This document shows positions 31,948 to 45,402 of a stretch of DNA of 64,000 nt, one piece after another. The notes under the pieces were generated by a model. That model made no database searches. It saw only the letters and a list, made by a program, of their open reading frames with translations, and was not told the DNA's origin. This DNA comes from Tubiluchus corallicola (taxonomy: Eukaryota; Priapulida; Priapulimorpha; Priapulimorphida; Tubiluchidae): NCBI GenBank assembly GCA_030141605.1, contig JAQGDQ010000034.1:62001-126000 (forward strand). Reading direction: 5' to 3'. The position numbers were made by a program, and so were the translations under genes. Position 1 is the stretch's first letter, and the number at the start of each line of letters is the position of its first letter.

Positions 31948-34900
31948 CAAATGCTGTTTCAAATACTCTGTGACCTGTGTTTCCTTCCATATAATACGTT
32001 GACTGAAAAACAGAAGGTTATTAGATTTTACCATCAATGCATTTAAAATTTATCTGGAATTTAACTAGGTGCAACTCGACTAACCATGAGATAGTTAGAA
32101 GAAGCCTAATGTTGTTGAAGCCTTTCTATTTTTACAACTATTATTATCATCCCCACAGAATTCAACAAAAACTCTGGACGAAAAGACAACTTATCAGACT
32201 CAATATTACCTATGTTTTGTTCAGTTAAAACAGTGGAATAGGGTGTCTCTTGCAAATTAGTTTAAACATTGTCTGCTCTGTGGAGCTGTGACTATAGTGG
32301 ATGTTTGCAAGTTGCAATTTCACACTCAGCGTGCTTGAGATCAAAAGTGGTGCTGACAAGTCACAGGAAGGGCCAGATTATGATCTTTTGGGGCCCCTAG
32401 GCTAAAGAAATTATGGTATCCCATAGACGGAGCCACCTTCTAATTTGCTCACTTACGCCTCGAATATTTTTTACTTGCGATATGTTTTAGAAACATTTGC
32501 ATAGCTGGGGGCCCCCACATTTCAAATAAAGGGCTTCAAAAAGGGACTCTTATCTCAAATAAAGGGTCTCAAACAAGGGCCCTTTGCCTGAAACAAAAGG
32601 CCTCAAACAGGGACACTTTATTTAAATGAGGAGCCACTTTAAAATTGGACTTTCAGACTTTTTTAAAGTTGAAATTTTATTTTAAGTTATGTGAATTATT
32701 CAGCAATGCAACATATTTGCCCCCAACCTTGAGTGCAGGGCCTTAGGGTGCAGCCCATACTAGTCTATATGATAATCCAGCCCTGACCACTGGCATAACA
32801 GCATCTAATTTTTTGCTGGAATACTGCTGTGTTTACCTGTCTTTTGATGGCAGATTTCTTTTATTTTAGAATTCCGCCTATCCAATGTCTACAAGAGACA
32901 TGACAGGCATATGATGATGATGACGAGACGAGAACCAATGAGAAAATTTACCAATACAAGTAACTGACGCAGCACAACCTTTGCCAACAAACACAATTAC
33001 AACATGAGGTAAACGAAGTCACACAAAAACACATTTGTTTACTTGCAGTTGCTACCCTGTGCTTTAATTACAACACTGTTTTAATGAAACACTTGTAAGT
33101 TAAAAACAAGCTAAACACTTGATAACAACACCCACCCACGCCACACACATCGCACATAAATTCCAATGATACAGCCAAGTTCATTCCTGTTCTGCTTACA
33201 CCCACTTTTAAAATGAGAATTGCTGTGTGTTTTGTGTGTGTGTGTATTTTATCTTTGCATGACGCACTGTTACTCATTAAATCGAAGCTAAAGCTTCGTT
33301 AAATTTGCTAAAAAATTAGTATATCATAGCAGTAAGTTAGTTTCATTGTTGCTAGCACACTGTTCACTCCAATTATAAATAGAACTATATAAAATTAAAA
33401 AATGGAATTAAGTTCTTAGTGAAGCTATGCAAACAAAAAATACAATCATTGCTATTCATACGCATGGAAGAGTTTTATTAAATTGAACAAGTTTACACTG
33501 ATACGAAATTGTAAAATTGCTTATGATTTTGTAAGGGCAAAAATCAATATGATATTTTAAGATGTGTAGAAAACATCTGTGGCTGTTTCTGGAACACTTT
33601 TTTCAGGTACCCTTTAGCTGCATCTACATGTACTATTGTTTACATTCTTCAGCATCTACACTTATCTACATCTACTCTCTTTGCATAACATCTACTTCAT
33701 CTGCTTTGCATGTTTCGCGTAATTCGTGTGTGGCAAGATTGATGTTACATTAATGAAGGACACCGACTATGACAAGTTTTGACAGCTTAATTTTCCATGA
33801 GCAATAACAACCTACTATTAACCTTTACACTGCTTTTCACTTTTGCAAACGTCTGTAAACAAAATCACCAGGCAATTATTAATTAATTGTTACATGTAGT
33901 ACCACGGCAAATTCAACAATTTCATTGTTAGCCTATTTATTGATTGAGTGATTGGCCTGACAAACGTTTAATAAACAGAACCATAAAACATGCATGTGAG
34001 TAAATAGTTTGACAATTTTTCCCTTATAACAATTATTGCATCAACATCTATTAAAGCTATTTTCTTTAAAAATGCTTTGTTTTGAGTATTACGTCCACTT
34101 AGCAATGCCTGGTTGGCATCACGTTTCCATTGACACTGTACAAATTGTTTACTGTCCGAACATGGTGTCTTACAAGTCAGCAATGTTAACATAAAAATAT
34201 TCTAATTTTAATCATTATTAACTATTTAGCATACTCACACATTTCATTTAACATTCATAAGTTTTGTCGCTGTTGGTTTGCATGCATTTTCATTATTTTT
34301 CCAAATTTTCATTTCTTTTATTCCTGTATTATTGCAAATGTCTTAGATTTCGTTCTTACATTGAAAAGGAGTCACTTGTATATTTTGTTTGAGCATCGTG
34401 TAACAAACACTGTAGATAACTGTACAGCTGAATTTTACTTCTATTTTTTTGCGTTAAAATTATAGTGTACATAAGGTGCAGATATTTTAAAACGAAAACT
34501 ATTTAGAATTAATTTTATAACATTTTTTCCAGTTATAAATAAATCTATTTATAGAAAACAGGATTAATTTTCAGCGATATTTGTTTAGAAACTGTTTGTC
34601 TAATGCTTTCAACTAATATACCAGCAGCACAAGCAATGCACATGACTTTTGTGCAAAATAGTATCAAAATTTCTTATTTCACAGCTAGATACTGAAACAG
34701 AACATTAGAACATAACTGTAGCAAGTTCGACAGCATCATTGTATCTATTATTTTATGCAAAATGTGTAATACTGAATTCAGAGAAAAATAAATGCAATAA
34801 AAAAACATAAAATGTTTGATTTATCCGTGTTAAGCGTTATCAATTTTTGCACTAGGAACATTTCACTTACCACCGTATTTTGCTGGGAATGCATTATCTT

Positions 34901-37900
34901 TTCAAGTGAAGACTTACTGCAATACATTTTTTGCAAGTTCACAAGTTCGCATTCATACTTTATGTACAGTCACCTGCATATATGATTGTACCTGGTGTGG
35001 TACAGCAAGTGTTGACCTTCATGTACCTTAGTGTACATAAGTGTTTCTAGACTGGCGAAGTTACAAAAGCTTTATCAACATCTATTTCTGTCAACACCTT
35101 GCATTGCTAACTATGATGCAGAATTGCCAATCGCCTACTAGATATGCAAGCTTCATTGTTTTTTGAGGCACTTGGCTTCAAGAAACTCACATACCTCATT
35201 AAAATCTCCCACCCTGGGGATGTGATTCTTACGGGTTTTGCCGATGATCGTTCCGTTCTGTGAGATTACAACTGAAAAGGAAAAAACTGCCATACAGGAG
35301 TTTTTCGACTAAGTAAACAACACAAAGTAAAAGTACAGATACAAGTAACAAAGGTGAAAAATCAGATACATTGCCAATGATCATTTCATTCCGTGAGTGT
35401 ACAAATGAAAAGGAAAAAACTGGCGTACAAGAGTTTTTCGACAAAGTAAACAACACAAAACAAAAGTACAGATAAGTAACACAGGTGATAAATCAAGTCA
35501 GCTCAAGTGTGCCTCAGGGACCCGAACCGTTCATGTTTTTACTTTACATCAGTAATATACATACAATAATGAACTATACAGGACGTAAAGCCATAAGCAG
35601 CCAACTACAACGAAAAATCATACAGTGAGCTGATAAATTGGTAACAACTAAAAGCAATACATTAAACCAAGCATAGTAATAAAGAAAACTTGAAGTATAA
35701 CAAGTGATAATGCATGTTTTTTACAACAGTGTAAATAATGAGCATGTCAAGTATAAATGATGAACAACAGAGACTAAAACTATAGATAAAAACGTGTAGC
35801 AAAACGCAATTGTCAGAAAAAAGTTACGGACGGAAAATGAATGGCAACAGCATTCATTTTGGACTGGTGAATGTATCTTTCACGCTTTCTTGTTGATTGC
35901 CACTAATTTTTTAACATTATTGTAACTGCAGCGAGTTTGGTGTGCGGTCCACAAGATGGCGCATTTCTCCAAATTTCAACTCTGTGTGCTCTCTGGCATT
36001 GTTTGCGAGCTTGCAGCTCACTCTGCGTTGATGTTTGAGAGGAATGACATGTACTTGCGGCAGGTCGAGGTCAGGGTCGGGGTCACCAAGACAGACAATA
36101 TTATTAAGTTTTAATTGAATTCTGTGAAATCAATTTTGTTTGCCATAATAAACATTTTGTTCATTATTCAACGAGTTCTGTGTTTCTTGCCTCGACCACT
36201 AGTGAACTTAACTCCGAGTAAACCTCATGAGTCAACGATCTGCAAAGCTATTACAATGATCAATGAGAACGTGACAAAGACTGCACACGGTACTCGGTGA
36301 CCAACAACCCATCGTTTTCTTAGCTCTTAACTAATGATCCCTCAACCCATTATTGTAGTTCAATCATATGCTCATCCACATAGGGCAAGAATATGATATG
36401 GACATGTTACAAAGTTTCATATAGGATAGCCTTACACTTTAGTACATAAACCACTGTGTATGTTCATAGCAAATGGATTTACCTGCTGTATTCCAGAGTT
36501 GCTCGCCATGAACTTCATCACGCTCTAGTATTGGCGAAACAATGACCATGTTGTGCATTTTTGCCCACTTGCAAAAACAAAACACAAAACTAGTCAACCG
36601 CAAACTAAGATAACAAAAAACTGTAATGAATCATCAAAAGAGTTTATACAACTTCCAGAGTTACTGTAAATGGCATGTATATTTTGGAAGGCTACTGAAA
36701 GTTTCAAAATATTTCCATTTATTTTTGTAATAGTATTTCAAATTACCGTTAATACTATTATAAGAGTTTTGTAAACTCTCTCAGTTTGATATCCTTAATC
36801 AATGCAAATTTTGTAAAGATCAACACAATCAAAGTACCTGATACATTGTTAGTTTACGGGCATTAATAAATTCGTTCTTAGGAAATCAGATTTTTGCACT
36901 GAAATAACATATATGCTGAAAAATACGTAGTCACCAACAGTCCCTTGTTTTTTGTCTTAGCAGTAGTTTTAATAGTCTTCATCAACTATATTCATTATTG
37001 TCTTAGTTAAAACTCTGCTTTGATGGAACAGGATAGTGCTGCCCTCTGTTAATTGTAATGAAAGTTGTCATTCACAAGTTCTGTGCACTTTTTTAAACGA
37101 ATGACAAAACATGTGAAGACATCAGTGGAGCACACAAGCTTACAACAAATTTTACACGATACTAGTGACATAAGCAATTTTGCAAATACCTCCTGACAAA
37201 GGGTGACTGTTGGTCCCTCCTCTGCGCTCTCTGCAAACTCACACCAAGGCTGCTTCTCACGAGTACAGAAAGCAAAAGGCATAGCTGCAAAAAAATAAAC
37301 ATTTACATTCAAAAGGAAATTTGCAAATATCCATAATAAAAATAAGTACAAGATAAGCAGACATCTACTGTCCGTATTTCGACATCCTAATTCTAGCCTC
37401 AGTTATCATGACTTAAGAATAAAAAAATTTTGCTTATTAAAATCAGAACAGAATGACCTTACAGAAGGGCTAGTGGTAACACACATTTGGACAATTACAA
37501 TAGAAAAACTAAATATGATAAAAACTAAAATAGTATGATGAAATTAAACAAAATGTCCCGGAAAGAGGAGATATGTTTCCAAAGTCCATATCATATTGTG
37601 AATTTTAGTCAGTTTACAATTAGACATAAAACTCAGCATGAGTATACAATAAAGCACCGTACACATGGTGAACAAACAGGTCCAAAATAAACTATAATCC
37701 TCAATAATCAGGCGATATGTATACTACCGTCTGACTGGAAAAAAGCAAGCACTGAATGCACACAGAGACACAATAACAAAATTACTGTATTGTGTAACAA
37801 ACAACGTGCAATAATGTGAATGAAATAGTAATGAATCAGAAATTCATTCACAGTACCTCATGTTCACTGCTACACATTATGTGCACTATATCACCAAATG

Positions 37901-40900
37901 GTCTCAGCAAGTTATCATTGTAGCGGACTTCTTCCTTGTAACCAGAGTGAACTAGGTGGCAAAAAATTGCCAGTGATAGCTGACAATTTCCAGTATAACA
38001 GGGTATGCCACAGTGAGCCTTAAATACTATAAATTGGTTATTTAATTAACAGACAATACAAGTAGAGTAAAACAGGGACAAAGAATTCGTTTACAGAGTG
38101 ACTAATTAAAAAATTCTTAAAAATCAATATTTCAGTGCACACCAGCTGCTATTAGTTTAATAATATTTTAGCAGATGGGAACATTAGCATTGCCACCATA
38201 CAATATGTGTATCATAGTGACATCTATTGTCAGAAGGAAGAAATCATTATGAGCCAATGGCTCTTTAATGCATAGCTACGTACGCCATGCTTCTTGTAAG
38301 CACAGGACATTGACGCTACATAGTGCTGCCACCTGGACTAGTTCTTCTATTCGCTGATGGATTGCAACACGTTGGTCTTCTATTGGTTCAGTTGTGGCTA
38401 AGACAATCTGATTTTGTATGATTCCTACACGCACCCTTCTCGGTGAGCGTGTTTGCTCTGCAGCTGCAGAGACAACATATCCCTGTAGGTCAAAGTTCTT
38501 CTCTTGTGCGAGTTCTTTTGCTAAGCTGGGTAATTCAAGATGGCTGAAATAAAGATGTGGCACAATCTCTTATTATAAAATTTATGTAGGTCTTTTACAT
38601 GAGCATAAGACAAATAATGATAGAACAATGCAGTGCAGAAGCTGTTAAAGGAAGACCGGACGGTTGTTTAGACTCAATCTCGCTTTAATTTACTGTCCTA
38701 AATATACATTTTCTTGCCTATAAAAGTTAACAATTGTTCCTTATACTTGAATAATTAGCTTAGAAAGTTAATTAACGGCAACCAAACTCAGCTATTGCTT
38801 ATGTCAGAAACTAACGACAGTTTGTGCAATGGTAGACATCTTTCCTGCACATCAAGTACATTTGCATAAGTGTTACACTACTGTTTGAACACATGATGTC
38901 ACGAAAAATGGGCTCTACATTATATGACGTCAGAAACTTACACTGCAGTTCATGATCATGGTTATCACGGTACCGTCTTCTATTTGTCGGCCACACGAAT
39001 GTGACAAAAAGGCGCCGCTGCCAATCTTAGTAGATTCACTGAGCCATGAGTAGCTTTGAAAGTTTAACGAAATTTGAGTATCCCAGGTAATTATTATTTA
39101 ATCTAAGCTTTGATTTAAAAAAAAGCTATTGTAGTTTTCAATATTTTAGAGCATTCTTTACTATGAACTCGTGTTTACACAATCATCCGGTTTTCCTTTA
39201 AATGTGCAATATTCGTGTACCCTGTAAATTGTTAAAGAACGTGTAAATTTTCTAATATGTTATCTGTTTTACAAATTTGTTTATTTAATACCTGCCTGCT
39301 GATAAAATTTATTTTTAAAGAAATTGCAAGTGACGTTAAACAAATTTTAGTACAACAGAAATTTGTAAATTGCTCTCTGGAACTATTCTAAACAAGTATT
39401 TTTTAACAAAACCACTTTATGTTCTATTTTCTTGCAGTTCAATAAGAAAACCGGAACTGTGCAACAATGAACAAAATGATATGAAAAACAACATTATTAC
39501 AGAATCTTCATAAAGTTTAGACATTTGCATTCACTAGGCCACTACAAAGAAACTTGCACTGTGTTTACATTATATCAGAATATTTATAGATTTTAATATG
39601 GATCCATCGATTAACTATTTGCATCATAAATTTACATAATGTAATAATTTATGATGCTACTACACCAAACAAGGATGATTCAGTTAACATCGAACACTGG
39701 TGTTGCTGACAAGTAGCACTAATTTAATATGCACATGTGACATCATCGAAGATATCGTTTCAGCTAATTGTATATAATTATAAACTCAGTTTATAGATTA
39801 TATTATATATTATAGGATAAGAATTGAAGGCTTTCAGACAAAACAAAGACTGGCACCGCAGGCCTACTAGTAAATAATATTGTCTCATCTGAAATGTTAC
39901 TGACATAACATGAAGTTTTATTCAATTTGGTTATGTATAAACGTAAAAATAGGAACTTAACTGCAGACGGGCTATATGAGTGTCACATGCTATCATAGCT
40001 CAGCTTTCTCCTGAGTACTACTAAGTCCAAGAACCACATGCAATAAATTGGCAAATTTAGTTTGCAGTTTACGCAACTCTGACGAAGTCACTACCCAATA
40101 ACTTTCAAAGTTACTTGAACCGATATGCCAGCACAAATTTTTAACTAGAAACAGTGTGAAACACAGAACAGCAAAAGTAAATCAAGTAGTTACTTACATT
40201 GGCGATGCTTGCCCAAACAAGATCCTTCTCACTTCGTTTAACTCCACGAGAGGCAAATTTTCCTCAAGTATTTTTTCCAAACTCTCAACCTGGTCAGCCA
40301 TAGCAACGGCTGAACCGCCTTCAACCAGCAGCTGAAAATGGTCGGCAAGAGCCGAATTCTGGCTGATTTGATACCCGCCGGTTTGCGAAACGTCGTCAGT
40401 GAATGCACTTGTAACACGCTGCGACTTTTTGGCGCTCCCAGAAAAATATTTAGTATGCTTTTTGCTTTCTCCGTGTTTCTTTAAATCAGCGTATTTGCAT
40501 CTAAGAACAGAAGAACACGCTCTGCAATAAGGAATTTTAGCACCATTTTCATCTCGCCTGTAACCTAGCCATTTCGTTAACAATGGGTCTTTAAGCCAAA
40601 CATCTCTGAATTTTTGTTTGTATTTGGTCCATGACTTGACAGTGTTCTCGGCAGGTGGCCTTTCATCATTTTCGTTCTCTTTTATGGCTTCATCTTCTAG
40701 TTCTTCACTCTCGACTAACTGTAACATTTTAAAATTAACAAGCTGTTGAAAATTATAAATTCAGGATGAAAATCAGCGGAGAATTAGGTAGTCTCAACAG
40801 TGATGCCAATTATTTCAAGGTCGGTCCAAATTTTGTTTCATCTTTCAAGATTAAAAACTATTTCAAAATTTGGAAGTTTTCTCTAAACTAAGTAAAAATT

Positions 40901-41593
40901 CGCCGTTTAAAACCGTACAGTTATAGTAATAGAAATAAACAGACTTAAAGCAAATTGTTGGGTGACAGACGAAGATAAAACATTAACTCAAGAATTCAAA
41001 ATAATTATGACTGCATCAAAACATGTCTGCCAAAACACACTGCATCCAATATACAATAATGACACTCAAATTTGTTTGTCTACAAATTACTTTTGTTAAA
41101 TAGTGCAACTTTAACTCCTCATTATTTGACGACTCACTTTCTCATCGCCTGAAGACTCTGAAGTATCGCTGCTAATCGAAGCACCAACGTTTGTAACAGA
41201 CATTTTTGCCTTAAAGTTGTTCTTGTGCTTTTCGGTGCTGGCATGTTTCACCAAATTATTTTTATTAGGATGCTTAAGCTTGATATCACAGACACGACAA
41301 ATAGCAATGCTTTTGTCGCCATCTGTACTCGGTCGCAACCAATTTTTTAACACTGGATCACTTAGCCACTCAGACTTGAATGTTTGAAAATACCATGTAC
41401 GCATTTTCTTTTTTGGCAGTGTGGACAGCTCTTCAGATTTCAGTTCTGGTTGCTGACTTTCTGATGAACATTCAATCTTTTCTGTTGCCTTAAATTCAGT
41501 TACTGCTTCTTGCCGATCTTCAGAGAAGGAAGCAGCATTTTCAAGACTTGACCAAGTTCCAACCTCCGTCTCTAAAAGAATATAGGTGGACAT
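31948..41593 (-). CDS. UPB1: Zinc finger/beta-ureidopropionase chimeric gene, 5' part (seven exons seen)
   Basis: Beta-ureidopropionase hydrolyses N-carbamoyl-beta-alanine in the last step of pyrimidine breakdown. Exons seen (high to low): 41593-41138, 40718-40198, 38543-38284, 37284-37190, 36567-36483, 35271-35195, 32002-31948; phases agree at every junction and all introns are GT-AG. Enzyme landmarks: [24 protein letters not shown] (catalytic Glu, fused residue 410), [33 protein letters not shown] (catalytic Lys, 487), STYYMEGN. The catalytic Cys motif and everything after it were not found, so the 3' part is lost, displaced or misassembled. The first two exons add about 290 residues with two zinc fingers ahead of the enzyme's usual start. 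A start at 40301 would give the ordinary enzyme. Confidence 0.85.
32369..32785. mobile_element. hAT-type MITE copy 1 (in UPB1 intron 6)
   Basis: About 415 bp closely related to 45828-46254. Shared landmarks: 'ttttggggccc', 'ctaatttgctca', 'tttcaaataaag(g/c)gcttcaaa', 'ggcctcaaacaggga' and 'gttgaaattttattttaagt'. Its right end read in reverse is 'cagggctggattatcat', and the left end is a mutated version of it. Ends beginning CAG and an 8-bp target site in the sister copy point to the hAT superfamily. Confidence 0.85.
35236..35497. repeat. Tandem duplication of UPB1 exon 6 start plus adjoining intron
   Basis: Two copies of about 130 bp (35236-35365 and 35369-35497) share 'tgaaaaggaaaaaactg', 'gagtttttcgac' and 'aagtaaacaacacaaa'. 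The first overlaps the real exon. The second holds a degraded version of the first 30 exon bases (gatcattggcaatg in gene direction), with its reading frame broken, so it is a dead exon copy in the intron. Confidence 0.88.
40198..40718 (-). CDS. UPB1: Exon 2: second zinc finger joined directly to UPB1 N-terminus
   Basis: One uninterrupted exon. It starts after a TTACAG acceptor in phase 0, carries [15 protein letters not shown] and a CCHH finger (C-x2-C-x13-H-x5-H), then about 50 linker residues, then [18 protein letters not shown], which matches the normal start of UPB1. It ends at a GTAAGT donor in phase 2, which fits exon 3 (I-H-L-E-L-P). The internal Met at 40301 (context gctATGg) could be used as a separate start for an enzyme without fingers. 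Confidence 0.85.
41138..41593 (-). CDS. Exon 1: first BED-like zinc finger
   Basis: Encodes 152 residues beginning MSTYILL. After an acidic, Ser/Glu-rich stretch comes [15 protein letters not shown], then C99-x2-C102 and H117-x5-H123. This W-L-x-D-P...W-L plus CCHH layout is the zinc finger often found with hAT-type transposases and their domesticated relatives (recalled family knowledge, no search run). The exon ends ...SGDEK at a GTGAGT donor in phase 0. It contains no enzyme sequence. Confidence 0.75.
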
Positions 41594-44097
41594 GGCTGCA
41601 GTCTAACAGGTCTTCAAAGCACATAGAAGCGACTAAAATTTAATAGACACGCAGAAACAAACAACAAGCATGACTTGATGGTCGCTAGTTTCTGTAATAA
41701 TTTCAAAACAAAATAATTAATGGAAATTAATAACATTGTCGCGAGCGCAACAAAATGCTTTGAACCATTCATTTTTGACTACTTGAAGTTTCACTAAAAA
41801 TTTCAAAATCTTGAGAGAAATTTCAAAGTGACGCTCCCTATGGTGGCACCACTGGATTTGGTCAAATTTTCGCTAAATTAAGTTCACCAATATGGGAAAT
41901 CAAGCAAAGAAAATAAAGGCGCATTGTCGTAGCAATATCTGCCGAGCAGAAGCCGGTCAACCACTACAACCGAATAATACCTCATCTGGTTCAATTTTTT
42001 GTACACAGTAGATTAAGTTCGGGCATGGCTACAATAATTTATCTATTAGTCTATTGCACGTAATTCTAGCGAGTCTTCCTGTCTAGCTTACAAATAAATA
42101 AATGGCTAGTAGGTTTACCAAAAAATAGGAATGTGGCTATAATGTTCTAGCGCAAATGTATAGACACTGAACAGCAATAGCAGTATCAACAGAGTCACCA
42201 AAATTAATATAGAGCAAGGCCATATTTAATTTAATGAGATACTGTTGTCAATACCTTTCAGATGTCAAAAGTGACTAGTAATTATCACCTCTAACATTAT
42301 TTTGTTTCAAAAGCATTAGAAAGCACACAAACATTCAAAACTTTTTTCCAGAAACACAGCAAGTTTAAATTAAAGTGTCAATCATGTTAAGTCATCAATG
42401 CTGATGACCATGGTACCCTAATGCTGACAAATCACAGTATCTTGTATGTAATAATAACTTTTCATCTCTTTTCACACTGACAAATTAATGAAAAATTATT
42501 ACTAATTTTGTAATCAATTGAATGTGTGCTTGCATAGCAAAATTGGCCATAAGTCAGCCATTAAGTTTTTTAGTTATTCACATATCCTGAATCTCAATTT
42601 TATGAGGATCACTTTGATACCAAGCTCATCACTCTATGTTATTTTTAAACTGAGATAATCCATGTTGAAATAGGTGTGCAGGCTACGCATTGAAATACAT
42701 TTGAGATCACTTTAACGTTAGCCATAGTTTTTTGTCGCCTGTCTACAAAACACTTAGACAACCTTACGGATGTTGGTTGTAACCAAAGTTGCAAGAGTAC
42801 ATTGAAGTTATGTTTAAATCCAGTATATTGCCCTTGCTGACGAAGATCTGGGCTTGGCAACAGAAAAAACCCAAAGCAAAATGACAGCTTCCAGGAGCTA
42901 CTATCGGAGTTCAAATCATTCAACATTGAAGCATCATAACATAGTTTTAACTATGCCGAGTTATGGACGGTTTTGGTATGCAAGCACACACATAAAAACT
43001 TGTATTCACTCAATGTTTAGGTATTAAACATTTGTGGCTTTATAGAAGAAATGTAATGTTTTTGCAGCTTATTTTGCTATACATTAATGCAATAATGTAG
43101 TAATAAAAAGTACAAAATCATAAAAATTATCAGGAACAATGAACATTTAATAAAAAACAATTATATTAATGATAGAAAAATAGTTAGTGTAACAATGTTA
43201 AACACTGTATATAAAAATACTTGCAAAATTTTCTTTGCCACTTATATCTACATAACAAGTAATTGTACCATAGAAAGCACATTACAAAACAACAACGTAA
43301 AAAAATAACACTAAATCTTGCTTTCATGAAAAGTGATACTACACATTTTTTTCTGTAGTTTATAAGTGTAGCGCAATGGATAATGTAGCAAGTCGTGTCC
43401 TCAAACTCAGGTGCAAGTGTATGTATCTGGCCTTGCACACTGGCATTTGGCAATATTTTTCAACTTCACCCCTTTAACATAGTTTTGGGTTACATAACAA
43501 TAATTCAAGTTATTAAAATTTGCATTTTACCCACAAAAACAATACCAGGCAGAAAAATTTTCTTTGGCAGGAATTCATTGCAAAACTATTTCGTGTCTAT
43601 AAGTCACTGCTGGGCTTTCTAAGGGAGCTTCTTTTGACGCGCAATTAACAGCAAACAACAAATGTCTTGCCCAGTTATGGTTTGTTGGCAGCTCATGTTC
43701 TGGTATAAAAGACCATAAGGAGGCCTCCAAAAACCACTTCGCAGCAGTATGACAATAAGCCCTAAACAGCAGGAGGCGCAGTACAGCTGCAGCTGGTGAA
43801 TTCTTCACTCTAAATCTAAAAACAGGACAAAGGCATATTATTTACTCTCAACATAATCATTAATATCTCACAATAACAATGAAACTATAATAGCTGACAC
43901 AAGAAGTCAATAGTTTCACTTCCACAGAATTGTGCAAAATTTTTGTAGCTAGCTTTTAACATGCAACTTTCAACTTTTAGGAAATTACCGAGAGCCAAAA
44001 AACTGTTTATTTAAAATCAGCTTGTTGTAATACACCTAACAGATTTAATTATGATTTTGATCATAAATCACGTTTGAAATGAAAATTTGTAATTGAA
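41594..44097. other. Interval between UPB1-like and MFSD11 genes
   Basis: Upstream side of the zinc finger/UPB1 gene and downstream side of MFSD11. No promoter motif stands out. A - strand frame at 43575-43808 is of coding-like composition (LRLLLFRAYCHTAAKWFLEA) and follows a TTTTTAG acceptor, but I recognise no family. It might be an extra 3' exon of MFSD11 if a GTGAGT donor near 45428 is used, in which case translation stops after three codons. Confidence 0.3.
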
Positions 44098-44099
44098 TT

Positions 44100-44185
44100 C
44101 TTGGCTGAGTGGTCATGAATGCATGCTTTATGTGAGTAGTGTGTGGAAACTGGGTTCAATACTCACGTCTGGAAGTAGCATTCGT
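44100..44185 (+). repeat. tRNA-derived SINE-like copy 1
   Basis: Has a tRNA-type box A (tggctgagtgg at 44102-44112) and box B (gggttcaatactc at 44152-44164) spaced as in a tRNA with a long variable arm. There is no acceptor-stem pairing, so it is not a tRNA gene. Related box A segments occur at about 49800 and 55750. Confidence 0.6.
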
Positions 44186-44193
44186 ATATTTAA

Positions 44194-44945
44194 AGGGGGA
44201 ATATCATGAAAATCAAGTTAAACTTATTTTATAATTGCCTTCCCCGTGAAGAACTTGGTGAAATTTTTTTAGCAGTACGTTGTCTAATTAATGAGTAATT
44301 AACTTTTTTGCATCTTGCGGTAAATGCCATGGAGCTGCACTTATGCCTTTCTGGGTGAAAAAATTTAACTAGCGCAGCTCGCTTGTTGTAATACTATGGC
44401 ACGAAGTCTGTCAGAAGTGCAATCACAATATTTTTAACACTAGAGTTCATCATGTTCTAAACTCAGGTTTCAAAGCAAACAGAAATTATCACACAGTTTG
44501 TAGGCATGAATCCAGCTTTTTTAGATTATGCTTTTATTGCTTCAATAATTTTCTTTTGCTCAAGCAAAACTAAAAGTTCAATCCACAATAAGCTAATCCT
44601 TAACTTGATACCGTCACTAGGCATAAACTGCGCTGTATGCTGACGCTGCTTTTTGATGTAAATAAATACTCAAACAGTGTTGTGTACAGTGCTTCAGCAT
44701 AGGTGTTCTCCCCCTGTGACTTTTGCCAAGTTTCATCTGTAAAACGGCAATTTTCGCTACCAGAGGCACAGGCGCAGGTCCATGCTCATGGCGGAATTCA
44801 AATGTTCGTTTTGTGTACAATTTTATCCGAACTTTTGCCAAGGATTGTTAAACATGAATTTTCGTGAAGAATAAGGTACGTACTTGTATTCGTTATATAA
44901 TCGCGAGTTATTCAAGCTCAACTTAATTTTGGTGATATTCCCCCT
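44194..44945. mobile_element. piggyBac-type MITE, 752 bp, with TTAA target duplications
   Basis: Termini are AGGGGGAATATC and its reverse complement GATATTCCCCCT. Similarity between the two ends extends about 35 bases with some mismatches (aatcaagttaaactt versus aattaagttgagctt). TTAA flanks both ends exactly (44190-44193 and 44946-44949), the signature target site of piggyBac insertion. No transposase frame is present. Confidence 0.9.
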
Positions 44946-45402
44946 TTAAGTTGTTTAACTTATAGTAGGATGCATACATATATCCAAATGAGACACTGCT
45001 GCTGGTCCAGTGGCTCATCTTAAAGGGCTGTCCTTGTTTATACTACAAACATCTTGCTGAGTAGGCTCTGTCTTTGAGTGCTGGATGATGGCTTGCAGGA
45101 GTGCCAAAGTGATAACAAATGTTTACAATAACTAGAAAACTGTGTATTAATGCATGTAGCAGTCATGAACAATAAAAATGTAGCAATAAAGATTTACTCA
45201 GACTTCATGGTGAGCAATAAAAAGTTGTGCATTAAATTTAAACAAGATTTGGAAGAAATGTTTTTCCCATACAAAAACAATAAATAGCAAAATAGCAAAG
45301 GTAAGCAAATGAAAGTGTGTACATTTCCGCTTTTGTCCTTCGCTATTTCAAATGCAGAATCCGTGAATAACGAACTTAACAGTAGCTAAAGTGAACCGAT
45401 TT

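Noticed and set aside
31655-32002. 115-residue + strand protein
   Set aside because: It overlaps the antisense of UPB1 exon 7, and the remainder has no motif.
35940-36300. Solo LTR or gene on the + strand in a UPB1 intron
   Set aside because: GC-richer and partly open, but no paired repeat, target duplication or domain is visible.
43575-43808. Protein-coding exon (LRLLLFRAYCHTAAKW...)
   Set aside because: Composition is coding-like but no family is recognised and no phase-compatible partner exon was found.
44100-44185. Functional tRNA gene
   Set aside because: Boxes A and B are present but no acceptor or anticodon stem pairing and related decayed copies exist, so a SINE is more likely.
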